A DNA stretch of 64,000 nucleotides from Altica lythri (lineage: Eukaryota > Arthropoda > Insecta > Coleoptera > Chrysomelidae), in the NCBI GenBank assembly GCA_964028335.1, contig OZ034804.1, positions 73,519,205 to 73,583,204 on the forward strand, in the 5' to 3' direction. A program made the translations under genes and the position numbers. The notes under the pieces were generated by a model. The model worked only from the letters and a program-made list of their open reading frames with translations, had not been told where the DNA came from and searched no databases. Position 1 is the first letter of the stretch; the number at the start of each line of letters is the position of its first letter. This document shows, piece after piece, positions 8,284-18,268 of this stretch.

Positions 8284-8705
8284 GAACACTTCATCTTACT
8301 CTATACAGCAACCCCTTTACAATGATATGTCACGTGACGAAATCCGTTCGGCCGTTTACGAGATACAACGTTAATGCCCTTTTGGCAGCATCAATACGGT
8401 CTTTTTGATGCTTTATTTTACTCTATACAGCAACCCCTTTAAAATGATACGTCATACGTCGAAATCCGTTCGGTCGTTTACGAGATACAACGTTAATACC
8501 TTTTTGGCAGCATAAATACGGTCTTTTTGACACTTAATCTTACCCTATACAGCAACCCCTTTACAATGATACGTCACACGCCGAAATCCGTTCGGCCGTT
8601 TACGAGATATAGCTATAATGCCCTTTTGGCAGCATCAATACGGTCTTTTTGACGCTTAATCTTACCCTATACATCAACCCCTTTACAATGATACGTCATA
8701 CATTA
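8284..8705. repeat. 122-bp tandem repeat, about 3.4 copies
   Basis: CTATAC(A/G)GCAACCCCTTT-type blocks start at 8301, 8423, 8545 and 8667, exactly 122 bp apart. Each unit also contains CGAAATCCGTTCGG, GTTTACGAGATA and CTTTTTGGCAGCAT..ATACGGTC. Units differ by a few substitutions. The array begins about 150 bp beyond the last capsid-block gene and could mark that element's edge; the same unit is not found left of the block. Confidence 0.85.
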
Positions 8706-8814
8706 AATTCTTTTGGAATAAACCAATTTAAAATATTTCTAAGTCTGTTATCTTTATTGCGATAAGACTTGTTTATTATTTTTTTCTACTATTGTTTGTC
8801 ACATTTTATTAAAT

Positions 8815-8895
8815 TCTGCGATGGTGTAGTGGCTAACGTATTTGTTTATCATACGGGGGGACCCGGGTTCAATTCTGCTTGGTTGGAATTTTTTT
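8815..8895 (+). repeat. tRNA-derived SINE-like sequence
   Basis: A box-A-like TGGTGTAGTGGCTAACG (8823-8839) is followed by a box-B-like GGGTTCAATTC about 30 bp later, with a tRNA-like layout and an AT-rich tail. This is a Pol III internal promoter arrangement typical of tRNA-derived SINEs. A functional tRNA is unlikely because the arms do not pair well. Confidence 0.5.
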
Positions 8896-9004
8896 AATTA
8901 AATTGTTATAACGCAAAAGTTGGTAGCACTGTAAAGTTGGTTGCATGAAAAGTTGGTACCATGACAGCGAAGCGCGAAAAAATTCAAAAATATAACGAAA
9001 AGAA

Positions 9005-9204
9005 GAGTTGGCTGCTTGCGCTAAATGTCAAAGGCCATTCGAAAAAGTAAATGTCAAAGGCCACTCGAAAAAGAAGAATTGCCTGTTTGTGTCAACTGTC
9101 AGAGGCCACTCGAAAAAAGAAGAATTGGCTGTTTGTGTCAACTGTCAGAGGCCCCTCGAAAAAGAAGAATGGCCTTTGACATTTAGAGCAAGCAGCCAAC
9201 TCAA
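9005..9204. repeat. palindromic minisatellite
   Basis: The left end (GAGTTGGCTGCTTGCGCTAA, 9005-9024 and on) is the reverse complement of the right end (9168-9203) over about 36 bp with one mismatch. Between them are about three imperfect direct copies of a ~55-bp unit containing GTCA(A/G)AGGCC and CTCGAAAAAG. It would fold into a stem with a repeat-bearing loop. Confidence 0.75.
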
Positions 9205-9224
9205 AAAAAAGTGAGGTTATGTTC

Positions 9225-9450
9225 AAAAAAATGGCTCGTATGCCTATAGCTCATCTACTCCCACAGATCAAGAATTTAATGCGTGACCAGCGATTCCAAT
9301 CTACAGAAGAAGCCATCAATGCCTTTAAAATAGCGATTTTGCAGGTGTCAATTGAAGACTGGAATAACTTTTTTTACCAATTGGTTTGAACGTTTGCAAA
9401 AGTATATCGATCTTGGTGGGACATATTTTAAAGTGCAATAAAGTACTTTA
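9225..9450 (+). pseudogene. mariner transposase C-terminal relic (copy 1)
   Basis: Translation, with one frameshift near 9383, gives the C-terminal tail of a mariner-family transposase: RFQSTEEAINAF, then EDWNNFF, then WFERLQKYIDLGGTYF. The DDE core is absent. A second relic of the same family lies at about 58860-59010. Confidence 0.7.
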
Positions 9451-9878
9451 AGTCTATATATTTTTTATCTTTATAGCTATAAGCAAAACTAAAAAGACAT
9501 CCCTAGTACAACAGTTATGTACAAGACTAGGGTATTAACCAATACTCCTGAAAAACAGAAATTGGAGAAGTTAGCTGCAAAAAAAGGAAAACCGAACTAA
9601 AGGCTATCAAAAAGCGAGTTTCTAGTAAAAAAATAAACACATTCCATCCCAAGATACAAACTTCACTTCACATTATTAGAAGGCTTGATTGTACTTTGGG
9701 ACAAAATTACAAAATCATTTTTTTCTTTTCCAAAAGCTATATTTTAATAGTCCTATGTATGACTAAATAAGTTAATTAAAACATAAGTTGTATGGGCTTA
9801 AAGAAAAGTATCCCAATATACAAGAATCTCCACAATTTGATTGATAACACAAAACCTTATAAAGTATCAGAAAAGTAC

Positions 9879-10080
9879 CTTTGAAACTGGATAAATCCAT
9901 TCTACTTCCTTGACTTATTCTTCGACCAGTAAACAGTACATCTTCAACTTTGTATGTTGGCTTAGCAGTTTGATCATTCGGTTCGTATACTGGATTAGCA
10001 AAACTCATTATATTTGATGAAGCAGGTGGAGGGCTCGTTTGAATCTTAAGAATTCCATATCGAGAGTCGCATATTTCTAT
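9879..10080 (-). CDS. ENT4: ENT4-like exon 6: cytoplasmic TM6-TM7 loop
   Basis: Acceptor TTTTTTAG|AT, donor CAAAG|GTACTT. It encodes IEICDSRYGILKIQTSPPPA then NPVYEPNDQTAKPTYKVEDV and RRISQGSRMDLSSFK: a proline/serine-rich loop without membrane segments, expected between TM6 and TM7. It ends in phase 1. No further exon is visible between here and position 1, so the next intron is at least 9.88 kb and contains the capsid-gene block. Confidence 0.8.
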
Positions 10081-10102
10081 CTAAAAAAAGCGCAAACCAT
10101 CA

Positions 10103-10417
10103 TATATATACAAGAATAGTAGGATCACTCTGCATGCCACCAGTTCTTTGATCTACATTTCGATTCGGTTTGCCGACGTTTTCTTTGAAATTATGTGAAA
10201 ACTGATAAGCAGCAATGCCAACTCTATCGATTTAGGCAGTAGCGATTTTTAAATTTGATGCCATTTTTTAAAATCTACCGATTTCTACTTATTTTTTTTT
10301 GTATCAATCTACCGATTTCAGAAATTTTAGGTTGGCAACGCTTCTGGTGATACGCAGACCTTCCGCGGCATGGAACCAGTTTGAGCGAGAGTGATCCTAC
10401 TATTCTTGTCTATATAC
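10103..10417. mobile_element. MITE with about 28-bp terminal inverted repeats
   Basis: The ends, ATATACAAGAATAGTAGGAT (left, about 10107-10126) and its reverse complement (ATCCTACTATTCTTGTCTAT, right, about 10394-10413), are inverted repeats of about 28 bp with one or two mismatches. The ~310-bp interior has no gene but repeats CTACCGATTTC. It lies between ENT4 exons 5 and 6. The superfamily is not clear; no convincing target duplication is visible. Confidence 0.7.
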
Positions 10418-10612
10418 GGTGGAATATTTAAATTTGGTCTTGATAGGAATATCTAGATATTTCAAGCAAAAAAAAAAAAAAAAAGTACATTAAAAGAAAA
10501 CGAAGAAGACAAATTATTTGTGGTATTTATCTTTGGAATGCACTTAACCATAACTAAATAAAGTTTGAACTTTACTAAATATGAAATAAAACAATTTTAA
10601 CTTGGATCTTAC

Positions 10613-10839
10613 CAATCCAGCATCTTCTCTTGGTTCAAGAGTAATCTTGGTTTTGTCTCTTTCACATAATCCTAAATAAAACTGTACAAAATCAGACTTT
10701 CGTATTCTGGGATATAAAACGCAGCAAAATCCCAGAAAAAATAATGAAATCATAAAAAAGGTAATTGTGCTGACTCTTAGATCTCGTATAAAGAATCTTG
10801 TTGCCAATCTTGTGATAGATGTCAATACACCAGCGATAC
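10613..10839 (-). CDS. ENT4: ENT4-like exon 5: TM5-TM6
   Basis: Acceptor ATTTTAG|GT at 10840-10841, donor GGATTG|GTAAGA. It encodes SIAGVLTSITRLATRFFIRD (TM5 with the conserved arginine region) and TM6 (VSTITFFMISLFFLGFCCVLY), then the cytoplasmic start RKSDFVQFYLGLCERDKTKI and EPREDAGL. It ends in phase 0. Confidence 0.85.
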
Positions 10840-11695
10840 CTAAAATATAAAGAAAAAAAAATCCAACATTAGCTTTCTACATAGGATAACAGCTAAGCTA
10901 TTTTTATTGTTATCTATGTGTACCCTGTTTAAGCTAAAAGCGAACTATCAATGAATTTAACCATTTAAAAAAATATATAATTCACCTTTTGCTTTATAAA
11001 TAACTCGAGTTATAAGAGTACAACCAATATTCAGTGATTATTATGAAAACAGACAAGTTAAAAATACAGATAAAAAAATCGGAGTGCTTCTAGAATAACA
11101 TGAGACTCAGTAATCAGCTTACTTTCTAAAAAATTCAACCATTTTCTAGTCTCATTCCGCAAGTAGTTGAAGGTGGCCAACCTTTCTTGTAATAAACAGC
11201 ACTCGGAAAACCTTCACTTGTAAGTTTACAAAAAAGATTTAAAAAAAGCCGGAAAAATCAAAACCCGGTAACTACGTTACCATTCTACTTGAAGTGCCGC
11301 GCAATTTCAGGGTGTGTCATTAAATAGACTTTTATGAACCACGTGATTAAGAAAAGGGATATGATTGGTTGGGCAATCTTTCTAGATTCTTCTAGAATAT
11401 AATATGAACATCGTTTGTAAGTAATACGCTCACTTAATCATTTAGGCCATTCTAACTGATTTTAGGAACTATTGGGAAGTTTTTAACGACAGGGTTTTTA
11501 AAAATTCTACAATATTGCAAGAATACCGATTAAATATGAAAAAATTGACATCAAAAAATCCAAAATCAGAAAAAGCCCGTTTGCTATAGTAGTACGAAGA
11601 ATCTTAAAAATCGAAAGTGTTGGTGATGCAATATTTTACCAAGTTTTAAAAAAGTTTAATATTCTGGCTAAAGAATGTTGCTTCTGCTTCAAATA
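10840..11695. other. intron sequence, nothing recognised
   Basis: Intron between ENT4-like exons 4 and 5. AT-rich, with no frame, RNA or repeat that I can name. A short TTCTAGA-rich patch lies at about 11385-11400. Confidence 0.5.
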
Positions 11696-12482
11696 CAGGG
11701 TGCGACTAAAAAGTATCAAGACTTTTGGAGAAACAACAATTTTATTAAATGTTTTTGCAAATAAACTTAATATTTTTCGAAGTAGGTTTCTTGGGATCGA
11801 TGCACCGGCGGTAGCGGTGATTCCACAGCTCAAAGAATTTTTTACAAGGGTCTTCCGGTATCTCTTTCAGTTCGTCGGTTACACTTTTTTTAATGTTCTC
11901 AATCGACCGGAATCGCCTTCCTGTTAGCTTTTTTCTGATGAGTGGAAATAAAAAGAAATCTGGGAAAACAGGTCTAGGGGCTGTAAGGGGGTGGGGGAGC
12001 ACTGTGATGCTATTTTTATCCAGGTAAAAGGTGTAGATGAAGTGCGTGGGTGCGTTTTCATGGTGAAGTGCCCACTTGCCAACAAACTGCGACACCAAGC
12101 GATGTAATTCCGAACTGGCATTTCTTAGTAAAAAGCCGAGTTTACAGACGTCCCAGGTGGTATAAATTCACGCACTCTGTTGATGTCTTCGTCCTTACAC
12201 GACTTGTGAACAAAATTACATCTCCATAAGTTTTGGTAAGTCATGTCAAGTTTAACTCAAAAATCGATTGCATATCGCTGCTCTATCGATCAAAACATTC
12301 TGGCACCTCTGAAATCCTAACCAAGAACCTAAACATACTTTACGCACAAATCTATAATAACTACGGAGTGTCGCATTAAAAAGAGCAAGCCCCAACGCAC
12401 ATTTTCCACCACGACTTAATTTTTTTGGAAGCCTTTAAATCATGGTGCGACAAAAGTCTTGATACTTTTCAATCGCTCCCTG
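11696..12482 (-). mobile_element. internally deleted mariner element
   Basis: The element is flanked by TA at 11694-11695 and 12483-12484. Its ends, CAGGGTGCGACTAAAAAGTA (left) and the complement of TACTTTTCAATCGCTCCCTG (right), form about 32-bp inverted repeats. Inside, the minus strand encodes the C-terminal half of a mariner transposase (HHENAPTHF, then DFFLFPLIRKKLTGRRFRSI, then FELWNHRYRRCID) in the frame 12098-11745. The family's full length is about 1.3 kb, so roughly 500 bp including the N-terminus and first catalytic Asp is missing. Non-autonomous. Confidence 0.85.
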
Positions 12483-12484
12483 TA

Positions 12485-13100
12485 TGGACAGAGTTTTTTA
12501 CGTTTCCATCACTGCTGTAAATTTCTGCTCCTAGACTCTCTTCACTCTTAAAGCATTCTGCCATTCTTCACGTTGATGTATTTCTACTTAGAATGTCTTC
12601 TTTGGCAGATATTTGGGAACCAAATGGTCAGATTTCATGTCTCAGATGTCTTCTTCATTGCCTTATTTATTTTGTTGTATCCTGATATAACAAAAATGTT
12701 GCTCATACTTTCTTGTAACCTGTAGAAGCCCATCGTTGCCTCTTCCTTCGAGATTATATGAAAAGAAGGAAGGTATAATAGGACCATTGCTGCCTCTCGG
12801 ATTATAAACACATTAGTTTATGAAGCAATTATTCCTTTTGGAATTGTTTAGCCTTTACTTTATTTTATAAGTCATTTTCACTTGGAATTGAATTTACTTA
12901 AGCCAATTGATCCAAATCTTTAGAAAAAGTTGTCTCTGTACTTAATTGGGACCAAATTCGGGTCAATAGAAACATTTATATACATTACTCTGCAAAACAT
13001 GAGTTTCTCGTTCCCATACCAATGAAATTGTTTGTATGCTATTAATAATAGACCTAGAAAATAATAAAAACGTAATAAAGGATCTTTCATTAAGTGCTTC
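12485..13100. other. intron sequence, nothing recognised
   Basis: AT-rich intron sequence between the mariner element and a degraded transposase. No gene or structured repeat seen. Confidence 0.45.
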
Positions 13101-13109
13101 CTATCTTTA

Positions 13110-13640
13110 AAATAAAATAAAACAAAATCTGTGAGAGATATATACAATAAATTTTATTCGTTTAAAAAACCTGTTGATGTCATTATGTGTGGAATAAACA
13201 TCGTTGAATTGTCCGCCACAGCTTTTCTGAGTGGAGTGCTTCCAAAAGTTCCAATTTTTTATAACTCTGATATATAAATCATACTGAATTTGATCCATAA
13301 CTTAGGTTATGGTGATTTTGAGGAATACTAAGAAAAATCACAAGAAAAACTCTAACAAGGATCAAATCGTACGATTTCGGTGGCCAGTTTACATGACTAT
13401 GCCCTCAAATCGCTCATGCAGTATATCCAATATGAAGTAAAATGTATGACACGTAGCGCCGTCCAGTTGAACCCACTTGTTCAGATCATTCAATTCAGAC
13501 CAATAGAAATATCATCCAGAAATGGGCCCCATCGCTGAAGATGATTGTTTTATGAAAATTCGGGTCAGTTTCCAACTGCTCCACAGCTCATTCAACAAAC
13601 ACACGTTCTACTCTATGGTTGTTTACCTTAAGTTCCTCGA
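13110..13640 (-). pseudogene. decayed DDE transposase (IS630/Tc1-mariner-like)
   Basis: Reading the minus strand in three frames with stops gives ELKVNNHRVERVFVE, NFHKTIIFSDGAHFW, LDGATCHTFYFILDIL and HVNWPP, an order typical of helix-turn-helix DDE transposases (first Asp in the FSD-x-AHF motif, second in QQDGAT-like). The later DD/E region and C-terminus are eroded. Multiple stops and frameshifts make it clearly dead. Exact family uncertain. Confidence 0.55.
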
Positions 13641-13679
13641 TCAGTTGATTTTTAATAGAGTGTAGATATCAAGTTCAAG

Positions 13680-14080
13680 TTCAAGAATGAGTTCTTTGGG
13701 AGAAACATATGGAGATTTTTAGGAGTTTGGTGCGTATGAGGACCCTGTTGTATGACTTGTGTCCTTTTCAGGGGATGGATGGGATGTTGGGAAGGAGTCA
13801 GCATCTGTCTGTCGTCGGCTCTCCTCTCACAAATCTTTCTCTTGTGTTCCTGGAGAGTTGGTCTTCTTGGTTCGTTCTTCCGTGGTGGTTGAACGTGCCC
13901 AAAACGTCATTTCTTTTTGGTGTGAGTGTAAGTGTGTGTTGGAGTGTAACCCACGTGGTGCAATGTGGGGTTGGGAGAATGACGCTGGGGCGTGTCTCCT
14001 CCGTCATGGAGCCCTTCCATTTGGCAAGGACAAAGGGAACGACAGAAACCTTCGCCAAGGGCCCATTTTTTTTCTATTAT
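13680..14080. repeat. GC-richer inserted segment of unknown origin
   Basis: This ~400-bp piece has clearly higher G+C than the surrounding intron and is open in several frames at once (13709-14089 and 13759-14247 on plus; 14058-13798 on minus). No protein family is recognisable in any of them. It lies just downstream (in gene orientation) of ENT4-like exon 4. It is probably a mobile-element fragment. Confidence 0.4.
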
Positions 14081-14111
14081 GTTTATTAATGTTAATTTTA
14101 AATAAACTTAC

Positions 14112-14186
14112 TTTCTCCAACCATTACAGCGTGGATGTACTTTGGAGGCAGCATGCCTGTGTATCCATAAAAGCTGGATTGTTGGA
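14112..14186 (-). CDS. ENT4: ENT4-like exon 4: TM4-TM5 linker
   Basis: A 75-bp exon between acceptor TTTATAG|TC and donor GAAA|GTAAGT. It encodes IQQSSFYGYTGMLPPKYIHA and then VMVGE. The QQSS-x-Y-G sequence and the following GE are strongly conserved ENT residues near the substrate path. The exon was located from these residues and confirmed by phase (1 in, 1 out). It is too short to stand out as an open frame. Confidence 0.85.
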
Positions 14187-14274
14187 CTATAAAGCAAGAA
14201 ACAAAATAAAACATATATCTAGGTATCAACAAAAATATAATAAATAATTTTTTTTATAATACTAGTAATATGAG

Positions 14275-14960
14275 AACAGAGAAATCAAAGAAAAGGAGAA
14301 GGAACGACAGAAAGGTAAACTGGTGGATGTTGAGAAAAAAGGAGTGTGAGAGTAAGTTTGAGGAAAAATTTTTAAGAGAGATTAATATGAAAGATGATGT
14401 GGGTGACTGGTGGACTAGCAATAGTAATGTTGTTAGGAAGAATTGTTGTAAAAATCATCAGAGAAAGGTGCACCAGAAAATAACGAGGCGTTGTGGTATA
14501 ATGAGGAAGTACAGAATGTAGTGAAAGTGAAAAAGATGGCCAAGAAGAAGTGGGATTCATCAGAGAGTGTAAGTGATAAGGGGGAATATGAGGTAAATGC
14601 GAAAAGGCCTTTGAGAACTTTGAGAGTAATAAAGGAAAAGAGAATTATTAAGGATAGCTAAAGAAAAAGATAAAGCCTCAAAAGACATAATTGTCATCCG
14701 ACAAATTAAGAACAAAGGAGAGAAGCTGCTGAATGGAATGGAATGGTAAGATAAGTGTCTAGAGAAGAAGTAAAGAATGCATTGGAAGAAAGAAATTTAT
14801 GTGAGTAAAATAATAGATGATTGTGAAATTGAAGAAATAAGAAAAAGAGAGGAAGACCGAAATTGAGGTTGATAAATAAATAAGGATCTGTAAGGGAGAA
14901 AAAAGAAGAGATGGTGCGTTAAAAAGAGATAAGTGGAAACAACTGCTACGAAAGGTTAAC
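14275..14960 (+). pseudogene. LINE relic (endonuclease-RT linker type)
   Basis: Frames in this purine-rich stretch give KVNWWMLRKKECESKFEEKF and, after frame changes, ENNEALWYNEEVQNVVKVKK, a pattern seen between the endonuclease and RT domains of RTE-like insect LINEs. Several stops and frameshifts. Low coding potential; family placement tentative. Confidence 0.45.
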
Positions 14961-15207
14961 ACCAACCCTAACTAGGCTTGAGATAAGGCAGATCAGTGTA
15001 AAGTGAAAAATTTGAAGGTACCTAATCTGCTTCAATAAACACACCAGTAAAATCATTCTTTCATAATTCTGCCCTGAATTTATTATAAAAAATTTCAGTT
15101 AATAGAATTTGGTTTCTTTGTTGTATTTTCACTACTTGCTATTTTATATGATTTATGGATTCATTAGATGATAAAGGAAATAAACGATACGATGAGAAAT
15201 GACTTAC

Positions 15208-15339
15208 TTGTGCATCCTACAGCAACTATTGCAACTGCAATCAAATTAGCAGTATAGGAAGAAGTAAATTGTAGAGCCAAGTCACAATAGATCTCAAAAG
15301 TTACAACGAAGCTCAGTGTTAAAAATGATATTAAATAAC
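15208..15339 (-). CDS. ENT4: ENT4-like exon 3: TM3-TM4
   Basis: Acceptor TTTTTAG|GT, donor ACAA|GTAAGT. The exon encodes TM3 (GYLISFLTLSFVVTFEIYCD) and TM4 (TANLIAVAIVAVGCT), the latter typical of the ENT family, where the segment runs into a glutamine/serine-rich motif carried by the next exon. Both ends are phase 1. Confidence 0.85.
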
Positions 15340-15556
15340 CTAAAAACAATATTAGAATTAGAACTTATTTTTTTTTATTTAAACCCTCTGTGAGCGTCAT
15401 TTTAAAAACACGTAACGAAAACGTCCCGTTCTGCAACCGCGTGCAATCCGCTAGTATAAAAAGGCCTTTACATTTTGCCGAAAATTTAAAATAAAAAGTA
15501 TAACAATAAAAAAAATATAAAGTACTTTATATTAATGTGAAAAAATAAAAACTTAC

Positions 15557-15711
15557 CCAATTTAATTCTACAGTTCATGGAGAATACATCAACTAACATA
15601 GTATTTCCCATTACAGTAACTAAAGCAGTGACTATATACACTAAAGACATATCAAAAACGACGGGACTATCGGGAAATCGATTTTTGAAATAATCAGTAG
15701 CCATTATGAAA
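15557..15711 (-). CDS. ENT4: ENT4-like exon 2: TM1-TM2 loop and TM2
   Basis: Acceptor TTTTCAG|T at 15712-15713, donor G|GTAAGT. The exon encodes FIMATDYFKNRFPDSPVVFD, then TM2 (MSLVYIVTALVTVMGNTMLV) and MNCRIKLG. The extracellular loop and the following R-x-x-x-G are hallmark ENT features. It begins in phase 2 and ends in phase 1, matching its neighbours. Confidence 0.85.
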
Positions 15712-15784
15712 CTGAAAACAGAAAGTAGCATTAAATGTAACAAAGTCTGATAATAATTAACAAAAGTTATTAACAATTTTTAAC

Positions 15785-16210
15785 ATTAAACTCTTAGTCA
15801 CGTTTTTTGTTTCAATTGTCGATTTGCCAAATATGCATACCTGTGCTTAAGGAGAAATTGAGTAAGTGACACATGTGACATGAGTTAAATAAACGTGATC
15901 AAAAAGCTGATTAACTAATAATGCATCTGTGGCTGAAGTAATTAGTGGCGTTACCAGCTAGAGCTAGAGATCACAGGTACGAGTCCTGTCGGATGTAGCA
16001 TTTTTTCGATTTCTCTTTTATGTCATTTTCTTGTTTGGGCTTTAACCGATATGATTGGGACCCACCATCTACCTACTACAAAATCCCTGTGAATTACCGT
16101 CACCCGGCAGAAGGTCACTTTTTTTTTGTTTCAATTTTCGGTTTGACAAATAATCTCTCCCTCATTAATGATATACATGTGCTCAAGAAGAAATTGAGTT
16201 AGTGTCACAT
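15785..16210 (+). repeat. SINE-like unit flanked by two copies of a ~95-bp repeat
   Basis: TTTGTTTCAATT..CG(A/G)TTTG.CAAATA..GTGCT.AAG..GAAATTGAGT occurs at about 15807-15880 and again at about 16126-16210. Between them, 15935-16005 has a box-A-like TAGTGGCGTTACCAG and a box-B-like GGTACGAGTCC, i.e. a tRNA-derived SINE head. Another segment (about 16025-16060, containing CCGATATGATTGGGACCCAC) has an inverted copy near 38240-38270. Confidence 0.5.
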
Positions 16211-16318
16211 GGCTCTTGTTAGAAACTCACTTTCCTGGAGGAAAAATTACTTCAGAACAATGTTTAAACTAAAAAACCCATAGGAAGAAAACTGGAAAAG
16301 GCGCCAAAAATAAAAATA

Positions 16319-17060
16319 TTAATGACGATAGTGAAACCGAAGGTGAAGACGAAGATGTCTTCGGAATCTGTGGTCACAATTGGGTGGAAACGCTGCTTGA
16401 AGATTACCCAAGTTATATTTTATAGCCCTGAAGGAAAGGATCAGATTACCAAGGAGGTGTTTTTCATCAAACGTTGTGAGGTTTGCGGTAGATAGTCTTT
16501 TTTCATACGTGGGTCTAACATGACCAAAGGAGAGTCTAGTTGTGCGGCTTTGCACTTTTTCCAACATTTCTTGATCACGAACCAAGTCCGTATACTACGC
16601 AGGACCAACGTATTCGACGATGGGTGACAGAGCCGATAGTAGGTATCGAAGGATGCTTTAGGAAATGCTTTTTGAATTAAAAACAGTTTAGAGTTTGCCC
16701 GTTTACATACATGCAAAACATTATCACTCCACGTCAGGTTTTTTTATTAACCCAAGATCGGTATGTGAGGAGACTGTGTTTAATGTTTGACCATTAATAG
16801 AAGACGATACTTGCGGATTGTGTTTTCCAAAGTATAACAAGACACACTTTTTAACATTCAACGGAAACAACCAGTTTGAACACCATTCTTGAATATTGTT
16901 TAGATCAGCCTGCAAACTTAGTGGTTTACGTTTGGATTTTTGAATCGTCAGCGTACGAAGACACTTTGTTGGTGAGACAGTATTGTAGGTCACTGGAATA
17001 AGCAAGAAACAGTAAAGGTTCTAAGACGGATCCTTGTGGAACACTACTCATAACAATTCT
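16319..17060 (-). pseudogene. LINE reverse transcriptase C-terminal relic (CR1/Jockey-like)
   Basis: The minus strand gives, in order and across frameshifts, SSVPQGSVLEPLLF and SSYADDS (RT palm motifs), LQADLNNIQEWCSNWLFPLN and KKCVLLYFGK (thumb), then CKRANSKLFLIQKAFP and LEKVQSRTTRLSFGHVRPTY, the usual C-terminal sequence of CR1/Jockey-type ORF2. It is 5'-truncated and frameshifted at least twice, hence dead. It lies in ENT4-like intron 1. Confidence 0.75.
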
Positions 17061-17154
17061 TTCCTTGGAGAATTCTCGCCCCACTCTGATTTTAAAGAAC
17101 CGATTTTGTAAAAATTTACAAAAGATAGATACTTCTAATATGAAACTGAGAACA

Positions 17155-17712
17155 CGTGCCGTGTTAGCTTAGTGGTTTAAGTAAGTGTCTTACGTTAGAA
17201 CACTAAGGCCGATCGCATACTTACAAGACATGTGTTTACTACATGTCTGCGACATGTTGCTTCAACACAGTTGAGCACCAATGTAGGAAACAATACTCCG
17301 TAGTTCTCACATCAGTCTACATTATGTCGTCGGATGAGGATGTGGCAATATTATCGGTTCTAATATTGCGAAGGCGAAAGAAGAAAAATAATCAAAAATA
17401 TTGGGTCCATCCATATAGTAAAGCTAATCTTCATCTTCAAATTTTACAATAAATGTTGGATTATCTTCCATTATTGAACCCGTGCATTCGGAAGCAGCTG
17501 TCGGACACAAATGACGCTTTAAATTGGAGCAAGCAGTGTCGTATAAAAGTTGTTTTCGACAAGTCTCATCCTGTCCGCGGTGTTTCTGTTTGGTTTACGA
17601 CTCGCCATAAGAACCGCTGTGTTGGCAATGAAACGACATGTTGCGAACACCTGTCTTGTAAGTATGCGATCGGCCTAAAAGTAAACCCTGCCCTGGTTCG
17701 ATTCTAGTCGTT
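17155..17712 (+). repeat. tRNA-derived SINE split by a Harbinger MITE
   Basis: A box-A TAGCTTAGTGG at 17165-17175 and a box-B GGTTCGATTC at 17696-17705 are both near consensus but more than 500 bp apart. Removing 17207-17675 and one TAA brings them to normal tRNA spacing. The SINE is therefore the older element. A T-rich tail follows at 17712-17722. Confidence 0.75.
17207..17675 (+). mobile_element. PIF/Harbinger MITE, 469 bp
   Basis: The ends are a perfect 24-bp inverted repeat (GGCCGATCGCATACTTACAA and on at 17207-17230; complement at 17652-17675), flanked by TAA on both sides (17204-17206, 17676-17678), the 3-bp duplication diagnostic of PIF/Harbinger. ACATGT..GCGACATGTTGC motifs recur in inverted order just inside the ends. 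The interior still encodes a relic of the Harbinger nuclease N-terminus (LRRRKKKNNQKYWVHPYSKA) in the frame ending at 17452, so it is an internal-deletion derivative. Confidence 0.85.
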
Positions 17713-17722
17713 GTTTTTTTTA

Positions 17723-18259
17723 ATTACAAAAGTTATACGTTTTTTTTTCTGTGGCAAACTAAACGTTATGGCAAAACTACACTCATTAAAAAACTCAATA
17801 ATTGTCTAATGTGCCATCGGGAAATATCACCCTGTATAATTTTTGTCAGTTGCTGTTTTGTTTTATACTTGTAGCATTGTATAAAGACTAACCTTGTAGT
17901 TATCACATTTATAAATGAAAATCAGAAAATCGCGTTTTTTTTGCGTAGGTATCCTTCCGTGCGGAAAAGTAGCACTTTTCATGGGGGGTAGAGAGTGTGA
18001 TAAGTGGTGATTTCCAATGTGGTCGTAGGAAAATATTTTTTTACACACGACAATAGCTTGCTTCTGTTAGATATACTCATTTCTGATTGACCGTAATTAA
18101 TAGGGATTTTATACTAGTCTTAAAATGAAACATTATGCAAGGTCAGAGGTCAATCAGAATACTAGAACCACTCGGTAAAACTCTGCTAAAACTCTGCCAA
18201 ATCAAATTCGAAATTTAACTACCTTCGCGTGACCACCACGTCGGTTTCTATTAGTGACT
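17723..18259. other. intron sequence, nothing recognised
   Basis: Intron 1 of the ENT4-like gene between the split SINE and the giant element. No gene or repeat that I can name. Confidence 0.45.
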
Positions 18260-18268
18260 CTACTGTAT

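Noticed and set aside
8156..8374. 72-codon frame at the right edge of the capsid block
   Set aside because: Its second half lies in the 122-bp tandem repeat and it has no motif.
8815..8895. Functional tRNA gene
   Set aside because: A and B boxes are visible but the acceptor and anticodon arms do not pair convincingly; a SINE head is more likely.
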